A stretch of 64,000 nucleotides of DNA from Sphingomonas qomolangmaensis (GCF_024496245.1 NZ_CP101740.1:496001-560000), one strand, 5' to 3'; positions 8,566 to 17,525 are shown, numbered from the stretch's first letter. The notes: generated by a model from the sequence alone, not told the origin. Made by a program: numbers and translations.

Positions 8566-9638
8566 GGCTGGGTCTCCGTCAGATGCTTCGAAAAGAAGGG
8601 CATCACATGATCCTGGAAGCGTTCGGCGACATGGCTGACATGGTCGCCCGAATAGATCTGGAAGCTGTTGGCGATGCCGTAGCGATCGAGCGCGGCGTGG
8701 AGCTTGGCGGCATCGTCCTTCAGCCCGTCGCGATCCCCGACGTCGATCGCGATCGCGGCATAGCGACGCAGATTGCCGACATATTGGTCGAGCATCGCCA
8801 GCGGCGCGTTGGCGGCCCAGCGCGCGAGCACGTCGGGCTGCACTTTGCCGTCCTTGACCGGCAAGTCGAGATAGAGCGGCGCGCGCGTCGGATTGGGCGA
8901 CCAAGCCGCCGCACTCGCCAGGGTCGCGCGCAACATGAAGGGCAGCTTCGCCGAGTCCGCGGGCGTCTTGACGTTCTCGAGCGCCGCCATCGCCGCCGGA
9001 TCGATCGTCGCGGCATTGCGCGGCGACAGGCAGCACGGGCTCATCATGTAGAGCGCGCCGAAGACGTCGGGATGCTTGAAGCCGATCCGCGTGGTGCCGT
9101 ATCCGCCCATCGAATGCCCCGCCAGGCCGCGGCTGCGGCGATCGGCGATCGTGCGATAGTTGGCGTCGACATAGGCGACCAGATCGCGCGCGATGAACGC
9201 CTCGAAATCGCCGGTGGTGACCGAGCTCGAATACATCGATCCGTTGTGGACGGTCTTGCTGTCGGGGAAGACGACGATCATCTCGCCCGCGCCCTTGGCG
9301 AAGGCGCCTTCGATCGCCTGCGGCACCTGGATTTCCTTGGTCCATTGCTCGGCACCGATCGAATAGCCGTGCAGCGCGTAGAGCACGCGGTAGCGGCGCG
9401 TGGGGTTGGCGGCATAGCCGGGGGGCAGCACCACCAGCACGTCGCGATCGATGCTTTCGCCTTCCAGATTGCCCTCGATCGCCGCCGAGCGGACCTTGAT
9501 CCGATCGACCGTCACCGCGCGGGCGCCGGGCACCGCCGCCAGCTTCTTGGTATCCACCTGCGCCTGTGCCGGCGCCGTCAGGCACAGCCCGAGCAGCGCC
9601 GCGCTCATCGCCAATCCGGTCTTCATCGTCGGTCGCAT
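8562..9638 (-). CDS. secreted esterase, alpha/beta hydrolase (esterase D/feruloyl type)
   Basis: A 358-residue exported serine hydrolase. The signal peptide MRPTMKTGLAMSAALLGLC ends near AQA/Q. The fold shows VLVVLPPGY, YRVLYALHGYSIGAEQW, the nucleophile Ser176 in GHSMGGYG, and the catalytic His in SGDHVSHV. This pattern is shared with carbohydrate esterases that remove acetyl or feruloyl groups from plant glycans, which fits its place between GH95 and GH27 genes; the acyl group is inferred only from context. The ATG at 9638 has GAGGGGGACGG just upstream. A second ATG at 9662 overlaps the GH95 stop (ATGA) and is an alternative start. Confidence 0.82.
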   Translation of the reverse strand: MRPTMKTGLAMSAALLGLCLTAPAQAQVDTKKLAAVPGARAVTVDRIKVRSAAIEGNLEGESIDRDVLVVLPPGYAANPTRRYRVLYALHGYSIGAEQWTKEIQVPQAIEGAFAKGAGEMIVVFPDSKTVHNGSMYSSSVTTGDFEAFIARDLVAYVDANYRTIADRRSRGLAGHSMGGYGTTRIGFKHPDVFGALYMMSPCCLSPRNAATIDPAAMAALENVKTPADSAKLPFMLRATLASAAAWSPNPTRAPLYLDLPVKDGKVQPDVLARWAANAPLAMLDQYVGNLRRYAAIAIDVGDRDGLKDDAAKLHAALDRYGIANSFQIYSGDHVSHVAERFQDHVMPFFSKHLTETQP

Positions 9639-9658
9639 CGTCCGTCCCCCTCGTTGCT

Positions 9659-12010
9659 TCATTGCCGCATCAGCCGCGCGCCGGTCAGCGTGACCCGCTC
9701 CTTCGCTGCCAGTTCGATCTCGCGCCGCTCGCTTCCCAGCCGCACCGTCCATTTGCCCGGCCGGTCTGCGACCAGCGTCAGCCGATCGAGCTTGCCCGCC
9801 CGCCACGCCAGATCGACGCGGCAGCCGCCGCGCGCGCGAAGGCCGCTGACGCCGCCCTGCGGCCATGCGGCGGGGAGCGCGGGGAGCGCATGGATCACCT
9901 CGCCCTCGCTCTGCATCAGCATCTCGGCGATTGCGCGCGCGCCGCCGAAATTGCCGTCGATCTGGAAGGGCGGGTGCGCGTCGAACATGTTGGGATAGGT
10001 GCGCTGGGGGCCGAGCAGGAAGCGAAGGATGCTATGCGCATGCTCGCCGTCGCGCAGCCGCGCCCACAGATTGATGCGCCATGCCGTCGCCCATCCGGTC
10101 GCCTCGTCGCCGCGCTGTTCGAGCGTGCGACGCGCTGCCGCGGCGAGCGCAGGCGTGCGATCGAGGTCGATCTGCGCGCTGGGGAACAGGCCGTACAAAT
10201 GCGAGACGTGGCGATGCAGCGGTTCGGGCGCCCCCGCGTCCCAATCTTCCTGCCACTCCTGCAACTGGCCCTGCGCGCCGATCCGATCGGGCGCGAGCCG
10301 CGCGCGCGCCGCCTGAATTTCACGCGCGAAATCGGCGTCACGGCCCAGGATCGCGGCGGCGCGTGCGGTCTGGTCGAACAGGTCGCGCAGGATTTGCTGG
10401 TCCATTGCCGGCCCGGCGCACACCGCCACCCCCTTGTGATGCTCGTTCTCGGGCGAGATCGACGGGCTGGTCATCAGCCGCCCGCTCGCCGGATCGGTCA
10501 CCAGCGTGTCGAGGAAGAACATGCAGGCGCCCTGCAGCAGCGGATAGATCGAATCGAGGAACGCCGGGTCGCGGCTATAGTCGTAATGGTCCCACAGATG
10601 CGTGCATAGCCACGCGCCGCCGGTCGGCCACAGCCCCCATTGCGCGCCGTCGATCGGCGCGGTCGCGCGCCACAGATCGGTATTGTGATGCGTCACCCAT
10701 CCGCGCGCGCCGTACATTGCGCGCGCGGTCTTCGCCCCGGTCACCGCGAGATCGCGCACCATCGCCACCAGCGGCTCGACGCATTCGGGCAGCGCCAGCG
10801 GCTCGGCGGGCCAGTAGTTCATCTCGGTATTGATGTTGATCGTGTATTTCGATTCCCAGGCGGGCTTGTTGCTGTCGTTCCAGATGCCCTGCAGGTTCGC
10901 CGGCTGGGTGCCCGGCCGTGACGAACAGATCAGCAGATAGCGGGCATAGGCGAAATAGAGCGCCGCCAGCGCCGGATCGTCGCGCTGCTGCGCGGCGATG
11001 ATGCGCTTGTCGGTGGGCAAGGCGGCGCCGGGGCTGTCGCCCAGATCGAGCGCGACCCGGCGATAGAGCCTGCGATGTTCGACCGCGGTCTCGTCGGCCA
11101 GCCGTTCGAACGGGCGGGTCGAAGCATCGGCGATCTGCGCGGCGACGATCGCTTGCGGATCGCCGCCGACGTCGTCGAAGCGGCGAAAGCTGGTGGCGAT
11201 CGCGACCAGGATGGTGACGGTATCGGCGCCGCGCACGCGCAGCTTGGCGCCCTCACGCGTCAACTCGCCGCCGCCCGGCACGACGCGAACCTGCGCTGCG
11301 AAGCGCAGCGCACCCGGTATCCCTTCAGCGGTGCCGTTGACGCCGGTCAGCACCAGCCGGTCGCCCTGCGCTGCCACGGTGGCGGCGTGCGGGGTGGTCA
11401 GCGCGATGTCGAGGTCGATCGCGCCGCGCCGATCCGCTGTAAGCTGCACCGCGATCACCTGCCGCGTCGGCGAGGCGATCACCCGCCGGACATAGTCGAC
11501 CCCGCCCGCGGTGAAGCTGGTGGTCGCCATCGCCGCATCGAGGTCGAGCTCGCGGCGATAGGCCGAGGGTTCGCCCAGCGGCATCCGCAGTTCGAGGTCG
11601 CCCACCGTCTGGTAGGGCATCTGCTTCAGCGGCTTGGCCATCACCCGCTGGTTGGCAAGCGCCTGCGCCTCGGCATGGCGCCCCGCGGCGATCAGCGCGC
11701 GGACCTCGGGCAGCGCCGCCTTGGCATCGGGATTGACCGGGTCATAGGGCCCGCCCGCCCACAAGGTATCTTCGTTGAGCTGCAGCCGCTCGCTCGCGAC
11801 ACCGCCGAACACCATCGCTCCCAACCTGCCGTTGCCGATCGGCAGCGCCTGCGTCCATTCGGTCGCGGGGGCTTCGTACCAGAGCCGGTCGGCGCGCGGT
11901 GTCGGTTGCGCCGGCCGGGCCAGCGCCTCGGGCAGCGCGAGCACCGCCGACGCGCCGACCGATCCTTTGAGCAGCGCACGCCGCGTCGGCTGGTCGCCGG
12001 CGCGCGTCAC
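9659..12010 (-). CDS. GH95 alpha-L-fucosidase, Tat-exported
   Basis: This is an inverting glycosidase of 783 residues that removes terminal alpha-1,2-L-fucose (some members act on L-galactose). The GTG at 12010 places a twin-arginine leader (TRRALLKGSVGASAVLAL) at the N-terminus, so it is folded before export. The catalytic set of GH95 is present: NINTEMNYW with Asn392 and Asn394, SPENEH with Glu521, and QIDGNFGG with Asp685. The N-terminal beta domain starts at LWYEAPATEWTQALPIGNGRLG. No upstream ATG gives a better start. It lies 133 bases after the bicupin gene in the same direction and its stop abuts the esterase gene. Confidence 0.93.
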   Translation of the reverse strand: MTRAGDQPTRRALLKGSVGASAVLALPEALARPAQPTPRADRLWYEAPATEWTQALPIGNGRLGAMVFGGVASERLQLNEDTLWAGGPYDPVNPDAKAALPEVRALIAAGRHAEAQALANQRVMAKPLKQMPYQTVGDLELRMPLGEPSAYRRELDLDAAMATTSFTAGGVDYVRRVIASPTRQVIAVQLTADRRGAIDLDIALTTPHAATVAAQGDRLVLTGVNGTAEGIPGALRFAAQVRVVPGGGELTREGAKLRVRGADTVTILVAIATSFRRFDDVGGDPQAIVAAQIADASTRPFERLADETAVEHRRLYRRVALDLGDSPGAALPTDKRIIAAQQRDDPALAALYFAYARYLLICSSRPGTQPANLQGIWNDSNKPAWESKYTININTEMNYWPAEPLALPECVEPLVAMVRDLAVTGAKTARAMYGARGWVTHHNTDLWRATAPIDGAQWGLWPTGGAWLCTHLWDHYDYSRDPAFLDSIYPLLQGACMFFLDTLVTDPASGRLMTSPSISPENEHHKGVAVCAGPAMDQQILRDLFDQTARAAAILGRDADFAREIQAARARLAPDRIGAQGQLQEWQEDWDAGAPEPLHRHVSHLYGLFPSAQIDLDRTPALAAAARRTLEQRGDEATGWATAWRINLWARLRDGEHAHSILRFLLGPQRTYPNMFDAHPPFQIDGNFGGARAIAEMLMQSEGEVIHALPALPAAWPQGGVSGLRARGGCRVDLAWRAGKLDRLTLVADRPGKWTVRLGSERREIELAAKERVTLTGARLMRQ

Positions 12011-12143
12011 GTGCGGTTGGCCTTCGAGTTCAGCTTCGGCAAATTGCCCTCCCCAATTCGGTCGCGATGCGCTCCCGCCGGGGCACCGTCGCGCGCAAGA
12101 AAGCCAAATTGTCCGAGTTAAGCAAGGAAATCCGGCGCTGCGC

Positions 12144-13118
12144 CTATTGCCGGCCCTGCGATTCCATCGTGTAGGCATGGCCGCCCGATGGATAGGGATT
12201 GACCGCAACGCGGGTGCCCATCTGCCCTTCGGGTCCGCCGAAGCTCGCGCGATGCCAATGGCCCTGTGGTGCCGAGATGACGTCGCCCGCGGCCGCGGTG
12301 AACACCCGCTGACCTTCGACCTGCAGCGTCACATTGCCCTCCATCACGAACCAGAATTCGTCATAGCCGACGTGGAAATGCCCCAGGTTCGACGCGGGCG
12401 GGGTGGGGGTGGCGCGGCCGCGGATGTTGTTCACGAACAGATGCTGGTCGGCGATGAAGGCGCTGGCGCGCGCGCCGCCTTCGACGACGTCGCCATAATA
12501 ATCGAGGAAGGGCTTGCCGCGCTCGCCGATCGGGCCCGGGCCACCGGTGACGATGCGGCGATCATAGACCCAGCCCGCCGCCTTGGGCGCGGCGGTTGTC
12601 GTGTCGAGCGGATAGAGCGGCATGTCGCTCGCCGCGTTGATCTGGAAATACAGCGCGGGCTGGCTGCCGAGCGTCTCGATCGTGAAGGGAATGCGGAAGG
12701 GGATGTCGATCTCGAACCCCTTGCGCGCGGTGAAGGATGGCTGGCCGTCGAGGCTGACGCGCACTTCGCCTTCCCATACGATGATCGCGGTGCGGTTGTC
12801 CGAATAAGCGAGCGACGGCGTCTTCTGCCCGGGCGCCAGCTGGTGCCAGTCGGCGACCAGGTCCTTGTTGCGGACGATCGGCTGGGTCCAGCTGGCCTTG
12901 CCGCGGTGCATCGCCTTGGCGTCGGCGAGCTGCCAGCGCGGGCGATTGGGCGCGCGCCACGGCGTGTAGGGCGTCTTCTTGGGCACCCAGGCGGCGAGCG
13001 GCGGCGGCGGGGCGGGGCGCGCGGCCTGCGGCTGCGCAGGATTGGTCTGCGCCGAAGCCGCGACGGCGGTCGGCAGCAGCATCGCGCCGATGATCAGGTA
13101 GATGTTATTGCGCTTCAC
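12144..13118 (-). CDS. secreted bicupin protein of unknown function
   Basis: A 324-residue exported cupin protein. The GTG start follows AGGAGAGACTT. The leader KRNNIYLIIGAMLLPTAVAA precedes a proline-rich linker. The first cupin half contains SDNRTAIIVWEGEVRVSLDG; the second has a good metal site, GHFHVGYDEFWFVMEG followed by VISAPQGHWH, with the His/Glu/His set of a metal-binding cupin. Such domains can be dioxygenases, isomerases, lyases or sugar binders, and nothing here picks one. It lies in the glycosidase operon between the MFS permease and GH95. A second exported bicupin is encoded divergently at 14606, so the two may act in the same step series. Confidence 0.8.
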   Translation of the reverse strand: MKRNNIYLIIGAMLLPTAVAASAQTNPAQPQAARPAPPPPLAAWVPKKTPYTPWRAPNRPRWQLADAKAMHRGKASWTQPIVRNKDLVADWHQLAPGQKTPSLAYSDNRTAIIVWEGEVRVSLDGQPSFTARKGFEIDIPFRIPFTIETLGSQPALYFQINAASDMPLYPLDTTTAAPKAAGWVYDRRIVTGGPGPIGERGKPFLDYYGDVVEGGARASAFIADQHLFVNNIRGRATPTPPASNLGHFHVGYDEFWFVMEGNVTLQVEGQRVFTAAAGDVISAPQGHWHRASFGGPEGQMGTRVAVNPYPSGGHAYTMESQGRQ

Positions 13119-13173
13119 AAGTCTCTCCTAAGTACCGGACCGTTGTTCGGGTCTCTGGATATCGTGGCCGGGC

Positions 13174-14493
13174 TCACACCGTCGCCAGCGCGATGTCGGG
13201 ATCGGCGGAGTCGGATGCGGCGGGCTCGATCGGGCGGCGCGGATCGACCACCGCCCAGGCGATCGTGCCGACCAGCACGATCGCAGCGCCGGTGCCAAAC
13301 GCGGCGACCCAGCCATATTGCGCCGCGATCCAGGGGGTGAGCGACGAGGTGATCGCCCCGCCCAATTGGCAGCCGACGTTCATCAGCCCCGACACGACCC
13401 CGGTATGCTGCCCGGCAATGTCCGCCGCCGCCGACCAAAAGCTGCTCTGCGACAGATAGATCGCGCCGCCACCCATCGCGAGCACCAGCACCGCCAGCGG
13501 CGCATTGTCGACGCGCGAGCCGATCAGCAGGAAGATGCCGGTCAGCACGAACGCGACCATCGCCAGCCCCGATCGCCCGGCATACAGCCCGCGCCGCTTC
13601 GAAATCGCATCGTTGAGCACGCCGCCGAGCAGGCACCCCGCGGTCATCGCCAGGAAGGGCGCCATGCCGAAGATCGCGCTCGACTTGAGGTCGAGCCCGC
13701 GCGCTTCGGCGAGGTAGATGAAGAACCAGCTGAAGAAGATCCAGATGACATAGCCGAACGCGAAATAGCTCAGGAACAGCCCCCAAACGTTGCGGCTCGA
13801 CAGGATCGCCTTCCACGGGATCGCCACCTGCGCGCCGAGCGACGCCGCGGGCAGGCCCGCCTTGATATGCGCTAGCTCCGCGGCATCGACGCGGTCATGC
13901 TCCTCGGGCCGGTCGCGCGCCATCGCGTACCAGATCGCGGCGACGATCAGGCCGATCGCGGCGCAGACATAGAAGGACGCGCGCCAGCCGGCGAACAGGA
14001 TCACCGCGGTGATCAGCGGCGGGGTCAGCCCCGACCCGGCGCCGACTCCCGCGAAGATCAGCCCGTTGGCCTTGCCGCGCTCCTGCACCGGCACCCAGCG
14101 CGAGATGAACTGGCTGCTCGAGGGATAGACCGCCGCCTCGCCGATCCCGAGCGCGAAGCGGACGATCACCAGCATCAGGATCGCGTTCTGGCCGTCGGGC
14201 GGCACCAAGGCGGTGGCGACGCTGAACAGCCCCCACCACACCAATGCCCAGGTCAGCAGCTTGCGCGGGCCGTAGCGCGCGGCGAGCCAACCGGCGGGCA
14301 CCTGGAACGCGGCATAGCCGAGCAGGAACGCACTGAAGACCCAGCCGAGCCGAGTCTGGTCGATGCCATATTCCTGGCGCATCTGGACGCCCGCGACCGA
14401 GATGTTGGTGCGATCGAGGAAGGCGACCGCGCTGATCATGAACAGCAGGAACACCAGCTGCACGCGTACCCGGGAGCGTTTGCCCGCCACCAT
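13174..14493 (-). CDS. MFS permease, anion:cation symporter (ACS) family
   Basis: A 12-helix inner-membrane transporter of 439 residues. TM1 carries SAVAFLDRTNISVAG and the loop between TM2 and TM3 GWLAARYGPRKLL, the MFS signature. The second half begins after a cytoplasmic loop rich in Asp/Glu (RDRPEEHDRVDAAE), as in the ACS family that imports hexuronates, galactonate, phthalate or 4-hydroxyphenylacetate with protons. The ATG has GGGGAGGTAG upstream. It is first in the minus-strand operon ending with the three glycosidases, and the shared operator-like sequence lies about 40 bases upstream. It probably imports a sugar acid or other organic anion made outside the cell. Confidence 0.88.
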   Translation of the reverse strand: MVAGKRSRVRVQLVFLLFMISAVAFLDRTNISVAGVQMRQEYGIDQTRLGWVFSAFLLGYAAFQVPAGWLAARYGPRKLLTWALVWWGLFSVATALVPPDGQNAILMLVIVRFALGIGEAAVYPSSSQFISRWVPVQERGKANGLIFAGVGAGSGLTPPLITAVILFAGWRASFYVCAAIGLIVAAIWYAMARDRPEEHDRVDAAELAHIKAGLPAASLGAQVAIPWKAILSSRNVWGLFLSYFAFGYVIWIFFSWFFIYLAEARGLDLKSSAIFGMAPFLAMTAGCLLGGVLNDAISKRRGLYAGRSGLAMVAFVLTGIFLLIGSRVDNAPLAVLVLAMGGGAIYLSQSSFWSAAADIAGQHTGVVSGLMNVGCQLGGAITSSLTPWIAAQYGWVAAFGTGAAIVLVGTIAWAVVDPRRPIEPAASDSADPDIALATV

Positions 14494-14605
14494 GATCTAC
14501 CTCCCCAGTCCTCGCGTTGTGTCGCGAAATATCCTATATGATTCGTATCTATGCTGGTTATACTGGCGCGTAAAGGCCGGACAGGCACAAATAGGGGAGG
14601 GGTGG
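14494..14605. promoter_or_regulatory. divergent promoter region with TATCCTATA operator-like word
   Basis: This 112-base AT-rich gap separates the start of the permease/glycosidase operon (minus) from the bicupin/lactonase operon (plus). It contains TATCCTATATGATTCG at 14530-14545, followed by GTATCTATG. The same nine bases, TATCCTATA, recur at 30415-30423 ahead of the amidohydrolase operon and, on the other strand, at 31248-31256 ahead of the gntR-family gene. AT-rich words of this kind suit FCD-type GntR regulators. A ribosome site GGGGAGGGG at 14594-14602 serves the plus-strand gene. The protein that binds is inferred, not shown. Confidence 0.6.
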
Positions 14606-15511
14606 ATGCGGCGTTCGACTCTGGGTTCGACACTCGTGCTGGCGTCGTTGGCGATCGCGCAGCTGGCGGCACCCGCCGCCGCGCAAACGCTGGCGCAGCG
14701 GATCGGCCGTACCGACCCGGCCAAGATGCGCGAGCTTCGCGCGGTGCATGAGGGCGCTGGGAAGATGCAGTTCCAGCCGTTGCTCGGCGCCGATGCGGTG
14801 CGCAGCAACCTGGTGTTCGTCCATCGCGGGGTGATCCTGCCCAAAAGCGGCATCGGCCAGCATTATCACCACCAGGGCGAAGAGATGTTCGTCATCCTTG
14901 ACGGCGAAGCGCAGTTCACGATCGACGGGCGTACCGCGACGCTCGCTGGGCCGGCGGCGGTGCCCGATCTGCTGGGGCATGCGCACGGCATCTACAACGC
15001 CACCGACAAGCCGCTCCAATGGCTCAACATCAACGTCGGCTTGGCCAAGGCGTACGACAAGTTCGACCTGAACGACCCGCTCGACAACGCTACGCTTGAT
15101 CGAATCCCGCAGTTCGTCTCGCTGCGGCTCGACCGCGCGCTGCTCAAGCCCGTCGCGGCGATGGACGGCGGCACCGGCACGGTGCGCTATCGCCGCGCGC
15201 TCGAGCCGACGGTCTTCTCGACCGCCTGGAGCTTCGTCGATCACCTGGTCGTGCCGCCCGGCGCCAGCGTCGGCAGCGCGTACATCCCGGGAATGAGCGA
15301 AGTCCTCTATGTCGTGTCGGGCGCGGGCGAAGTGACGGTGGCGGGCGAGACTGCGCCAATCACTGCGGGGGACGCGGTGCCCGTCAATATCGGGCAAGCG
15401 CGCGCGATCCGCGCCACCGGTGCCGCGCCGCTCGAATTGATGGTGATCGGCATCGCCGAGGATCTGGCCACCAAGGCCGACTATGTCGCGCGCCAGCAAC
15501 GGCCGCGCTGA
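14606..15511 (+). CDS. second secreted bicupin protein
   Basis: A 301-residue exported cupin protein, not closely similar by eye to the one at 12144. The leader MRRSTLGSTLVLASLAIAQL ends near AAAQ. The first cupin has GQHYHHQGEEMFVILDG and VPDLLGHAHGIYNATD, a credible His/His/Glu/His metal site. The second has VPPGASVGSAYIPGMSEVL, then VVSGAGEVTVAGE, without the full set of histidines. The ATG at 14606 sits four bases after a GGGGAGGGG ribosome site. It heads a three-gene plus-strand set with the Tat-exported dimeric-barrel protein and the SMP-30 lactonase. The reaction is unknown; context suggests periplasmic processing of an oxidised sugar or aromatic compound. Confidence 0.8.
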   Translation: MRRSTLGSTLVLASLAIAQLAAPAAAQTLAQRIGRTDPAKMRELRAVHEGAGKMQFQPLLGADAVRSNLVFVHRGVILPKSGIGQHYHHQGEEMFVILDGEAQFTIDGRTATLAGPAAVPDLLGHAHGIYNATDKPLQWLNINVGLAKAYDKFDLNDPLDNATLDRIPQFVSLRLDRALLKPVAAMDGGTGTVRYRRALEPTVFSTAWSFVDHLVVPPGASVGSAYIPGMSEVLYVVSGAGEVTVAGETAPITAGDAVPVNIGQARAIRATGAAPLELMVIGIAEDLATKADYVARQQRPR

Positions 15512-15525
15512 GGAGAGGAATGCCC

Positions 15526-15960
15526 ATGCAACGACGAAATCTACTGAAGCTGCTGGCGCTTGCCGGCATCGGCGCCGGCACCGGGGCCGCCACCGCCGCG
15601 ATGCCGCAGGGCGCGGCGAAGCCCGCCGCGCGGAAACCGATCGTGCTCTATTGCGACCTGGCGATCGACCCCGCGCGCGAAGCCGAGATGCTCGATCATT
15701 TCCACCGCCGCTTCCGCCCCGCCGCCGAAAGCTATCGCGGGCGCGGCTTCCTCGATCTCAAGATGCTCAAGCTGCGCAACGTCATCCAGGGCGGCCCCGC
15801 ACTCGCGCCGGGCATCAACTATCGCTTCCAGCTGACCTATGAGAGCGAGGAGCAGCGCCAGGTGTGGGCGGGGTCCGATCTCCACCAGCAGGTCTGGCCG
15901 CTGATCGAGAATACCGTGCTCAACCGGGACTATCTGGTCCTGCTCACCGACGCCGTTTGA
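15526..15960 (+). CDS. Tat-exported small protein, possible dimeric alpha/beta barrel (ABM-like)
   Basis: A 144-residue protein with a clear twin-arginine leader, MQRRNLLKLLALAGIGAGTG. The mature part (IVLYCDLAIDPAREAEMLDHF, then YRGRGFLDLKMLKLR and YRFQLTYESEEQRQVWAGS) has the strand-helix-strand rhythm of antibiotic-biosynthesis-monooxygenase or EthD-type barrels, but the call is by eye only. I chose the ATG at 15526 because AGGAGAGG (15511-15518) is seven bases upstream; the ATG at 15520 is too close to it. It follows the bicupin stop by 14 bases and precedes the lactonase by 11 bases. It may serve the same periplasmic pathway. No function is assigned. Confidence 0.75.
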   Translation: MQRRNLLKLLALAGIGAGTGAATAAMPQGAAKPAARKPIVLYCDLAIDPAREAEMLDHFHRRFRPAAESYRGRGFLDLKMLKLRNVIQGGPALAPGINYRFQLTYESEEQRQVWAGSDLHQQVWPLIENTVLNRDYLVLLTDAV

Positions 15961-15971
15961 GGAGCCTGCCG

Positions 15972-16964
15972 ATGCGTCCCATCGCTACCGCCGTCGTTGC
16001 GGCGTTCTCAGTGCTTGCCCCAGCCGCTGCGCAGGAGCCCGCACGCACCGCGCGGATCGAGCGGATCGATCCTGCGCTCGACACGCTGATCGCCGCCGAT
16101 GCGCCGATCGAGCGCGTCGCCACCGGTTTCGGCTTCACCGAAGGGCCGCTGTGGCATGACGGGAAATTATGGTTCTCCGACGTGGTCGGCGACAAATTGC
16201 GCACGGTCGATCGCGCCGGCAAGGTGACCGAGCTGCTCGCCAATTCGGGCGGCCTTGCCAACCCGCCCGCGGGCGCGAGCATCGGATCGAATGGGCTTAT
16301 CCCCGATCGCGACGGCAGCGTGCTGATGGCGCAGATGGGCGCGCGGCAAATCGTCCGCGTCGATGCCGCGGGCAAGGTCACGCCCTTCCTTTCGGCCTAT
16401 CAGGGCAAGCGGCTCAACAGTCCCAACGACCTGGTCTACGCCCCCGACGGTGCCTTGTGGTTCACCGATCCGCCCTTCGGGCTGTTCAACGGGATGGACA
16501 AGGATCCCAAGAAGGAGCTGCCGAATAACCCGGTGTTCCGCTACGCTGGCGGCAAGCTCGAAGCGGTGATCACCGATCTGAAGCTGCCCAACGGGATCGG
16601 GCTCTCGCCCAAGGGCGACACGCTCTACATCGCCGATTACGGGCAGGCGACGATCTTCGCCTACAAGGTCGCGCGCGACGGCGCGGTGTCCGACCGGCGC
16701 AGCTTCTTCGCCTTTCCCAAGGGGCCGGGCGGCGGGGCGGACGGGCTCAAGGTCGATCTGCGCGGCAATGTCTGGGCGACCGGGCCGGGGGGGATCTGGA
16801 TCTTCTCGCCCGCGGGCAAGACGCTCGGGCGGATCCACATGCCCGAGACCGCGGCGAACCTCGCGTTCGGCGAGCAGGGCGACGCGCTGTGGATCACCGC
16901 GTCGACGAGCATCTATCGCGTACCGATCAAGGGCGTCGGCGCGCTCCCGCGCTTTGCCCGCTAA
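15972..16964 (+). CDS. SMP-30/gluconolactonase-family lactonase, exported
   Basis: A 330-residue six-bladed beta-propeller lactonase, likely periplasmic: the leader MRPIATAVVAAFSVLAPAAA ends before QEPA. Metal and active-site segments of the family are present: GFTEGPLWHDGKLWFSDV with the Glu ligand, LNSPNDLVYAPDGALWFTD with the Asn, and LPNGIGLSPKGDTLYIADY with the Asn and Asp. It would open an aldonolactone such as the product of a sugar dehydrogenase, giving the free sugar acid. The PQQ dehydrogenase encoded at 17851 is an obvious candidate source of lactone. It is the last gene of the plus-strand set and ends in a hairpin. Confidence 0.88.
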   Translation: MRPIATAVVAAFSVLAPAAAQEPARTARIERIDPALDTLIAADAPIERVATGFGFTEGPLWHDGKLWFSDVVGDKLRTVDRAGKVTELLANSGGLANPPAGASIGSNGLIPDRDGSVLMAQMGARQIVRVDAAGKVTPFLSAYQGKRLNSPNDLVYAPDGALWFTDPPFGLFNGMDKDPKKELPNNPVFRYAGGKLEAVITDLKLPNGIGLSPKGDTLYIADYGQATIFAYKVARDGAVSDRRSFFAFPKGPGGGADGLKVDLRGNVWATGPGGIWIFSPAGKTLGRIHMPETAANLAFGEQGDALWITASTSIYRVPIKGVGALPRFAR

Positions 16965-16968
16965 GCCG

Positions 16969-16994
16969 CGAGGGCGGCAGCGATGCCGCCCTCG
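16969..16994. terminator. hairpin between convergent lactonase and gamma-CA genes
   Basis: CGAGGGCGGCA (16969-16979) pairs perfectly with TGCCGCCCTCG (16984-16994) around a GCGA tetraloop. It sits five bases after the lactonase stop and seven bases from the stop of the convergent gene. It lacks a T-run but is a strong stem in both directions. Confidence 0.6.
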
Positions 16995-17000
16995 ACCGGC

Positions 17001-17525
17001 TCAGTCGATGCGCGTCAGGCTGCGCTTGAAATGCGCTTGGCGCGCGGCATAGCCCGCCGCCGACAGCCGCAGCGCCGCGATCGCCTCGGGCGACAGCTCG
17101 CGCGCCACCTTGGCGGGCGATCCGATGATCAGGCTGCCGGGGGGGAAGCTCTTCCCCTCGGTCACCAGCGCCCCCGCGCCGACCAGGCAATCGTCGCCGA
17201 TCACCGCGTTGTTGAGTACCGTCGCGCCCATGCCGACCAACACGCGGTTGCCGATCGTGCAGCCGTGCAGGATCGCGTGATGGCCGATCGTGCAATCCTC
17301 GCCGACGCTGAGCGGCACCCCAGGATCAGAGTGGAGCATGCACCCTTCCTGCACATTGGTGCGGTCGCCCAGCACGATCGGGGTGTTGTCGGCGCGGATC
17401 ACCGCGCCGAACCAGATACCCACCTCATGCCCCAGCCGGACATCGCCGATCACGTCGGCCGATGGCGCGACCCAGCTGTCGTCGGGCACCTGCGGCGCGG
17501 TGCCGTCGATCGCGTAGAGCGGCAT
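17001..17525 (-). CDS. gamma-carbonic-anhydrase-like left-handed beta-helix protein
   Basis: A 174-residue hexapeptide-repeat protein of the PaaY/CaiE/gamma-carbonic-anhydrase group. The repeats are visible as SADVIGDVRLGHEVGIWFGA, CTIGNRVLVGMGATVLN and IGDDCLVGAGALV. The three zinc-binding His are in CMLHSDPG and IGHHAILHG. Some homologues hydrolyse thioesters and protect CoA pathways (PaaY), others are carbonic anhydrases. It is the last gene of the operon with the PQQ dehydrogenase and cytochrome c; its ATG overlaps the cytochrome stop by one base. Its presence beside a CoA-transferase pathway slightly favours the thioesterase or accessory role. No signal peptide is seen. Confidence 0.85.
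   Translation of the reverse strand: MPLYAIDGTAPQVPDDSWVAPSADVIGDVRLGHEVGIWFGAVIRADNTPIVLGDRTNVQEGCMLHSDPGVPLSVGEDCTIGHHAILHGCTIGNRVLVGMGATVLNNAVIGDDCLVGAGALVTEGKSFPPGSLIIGSPAKVARELSPEAIAALRLSAAGYAARQAHFKRSLTRID

Noticed and set aside
6622..9585. A single 987-codon minus-strand frame that would fuse the GH27 enzyme to an N-terminal extension
   Set aside because: The extension overlaps the esterase gene in another frame and has no domain; a GTG at 8565 with a leader peptide is the better start.
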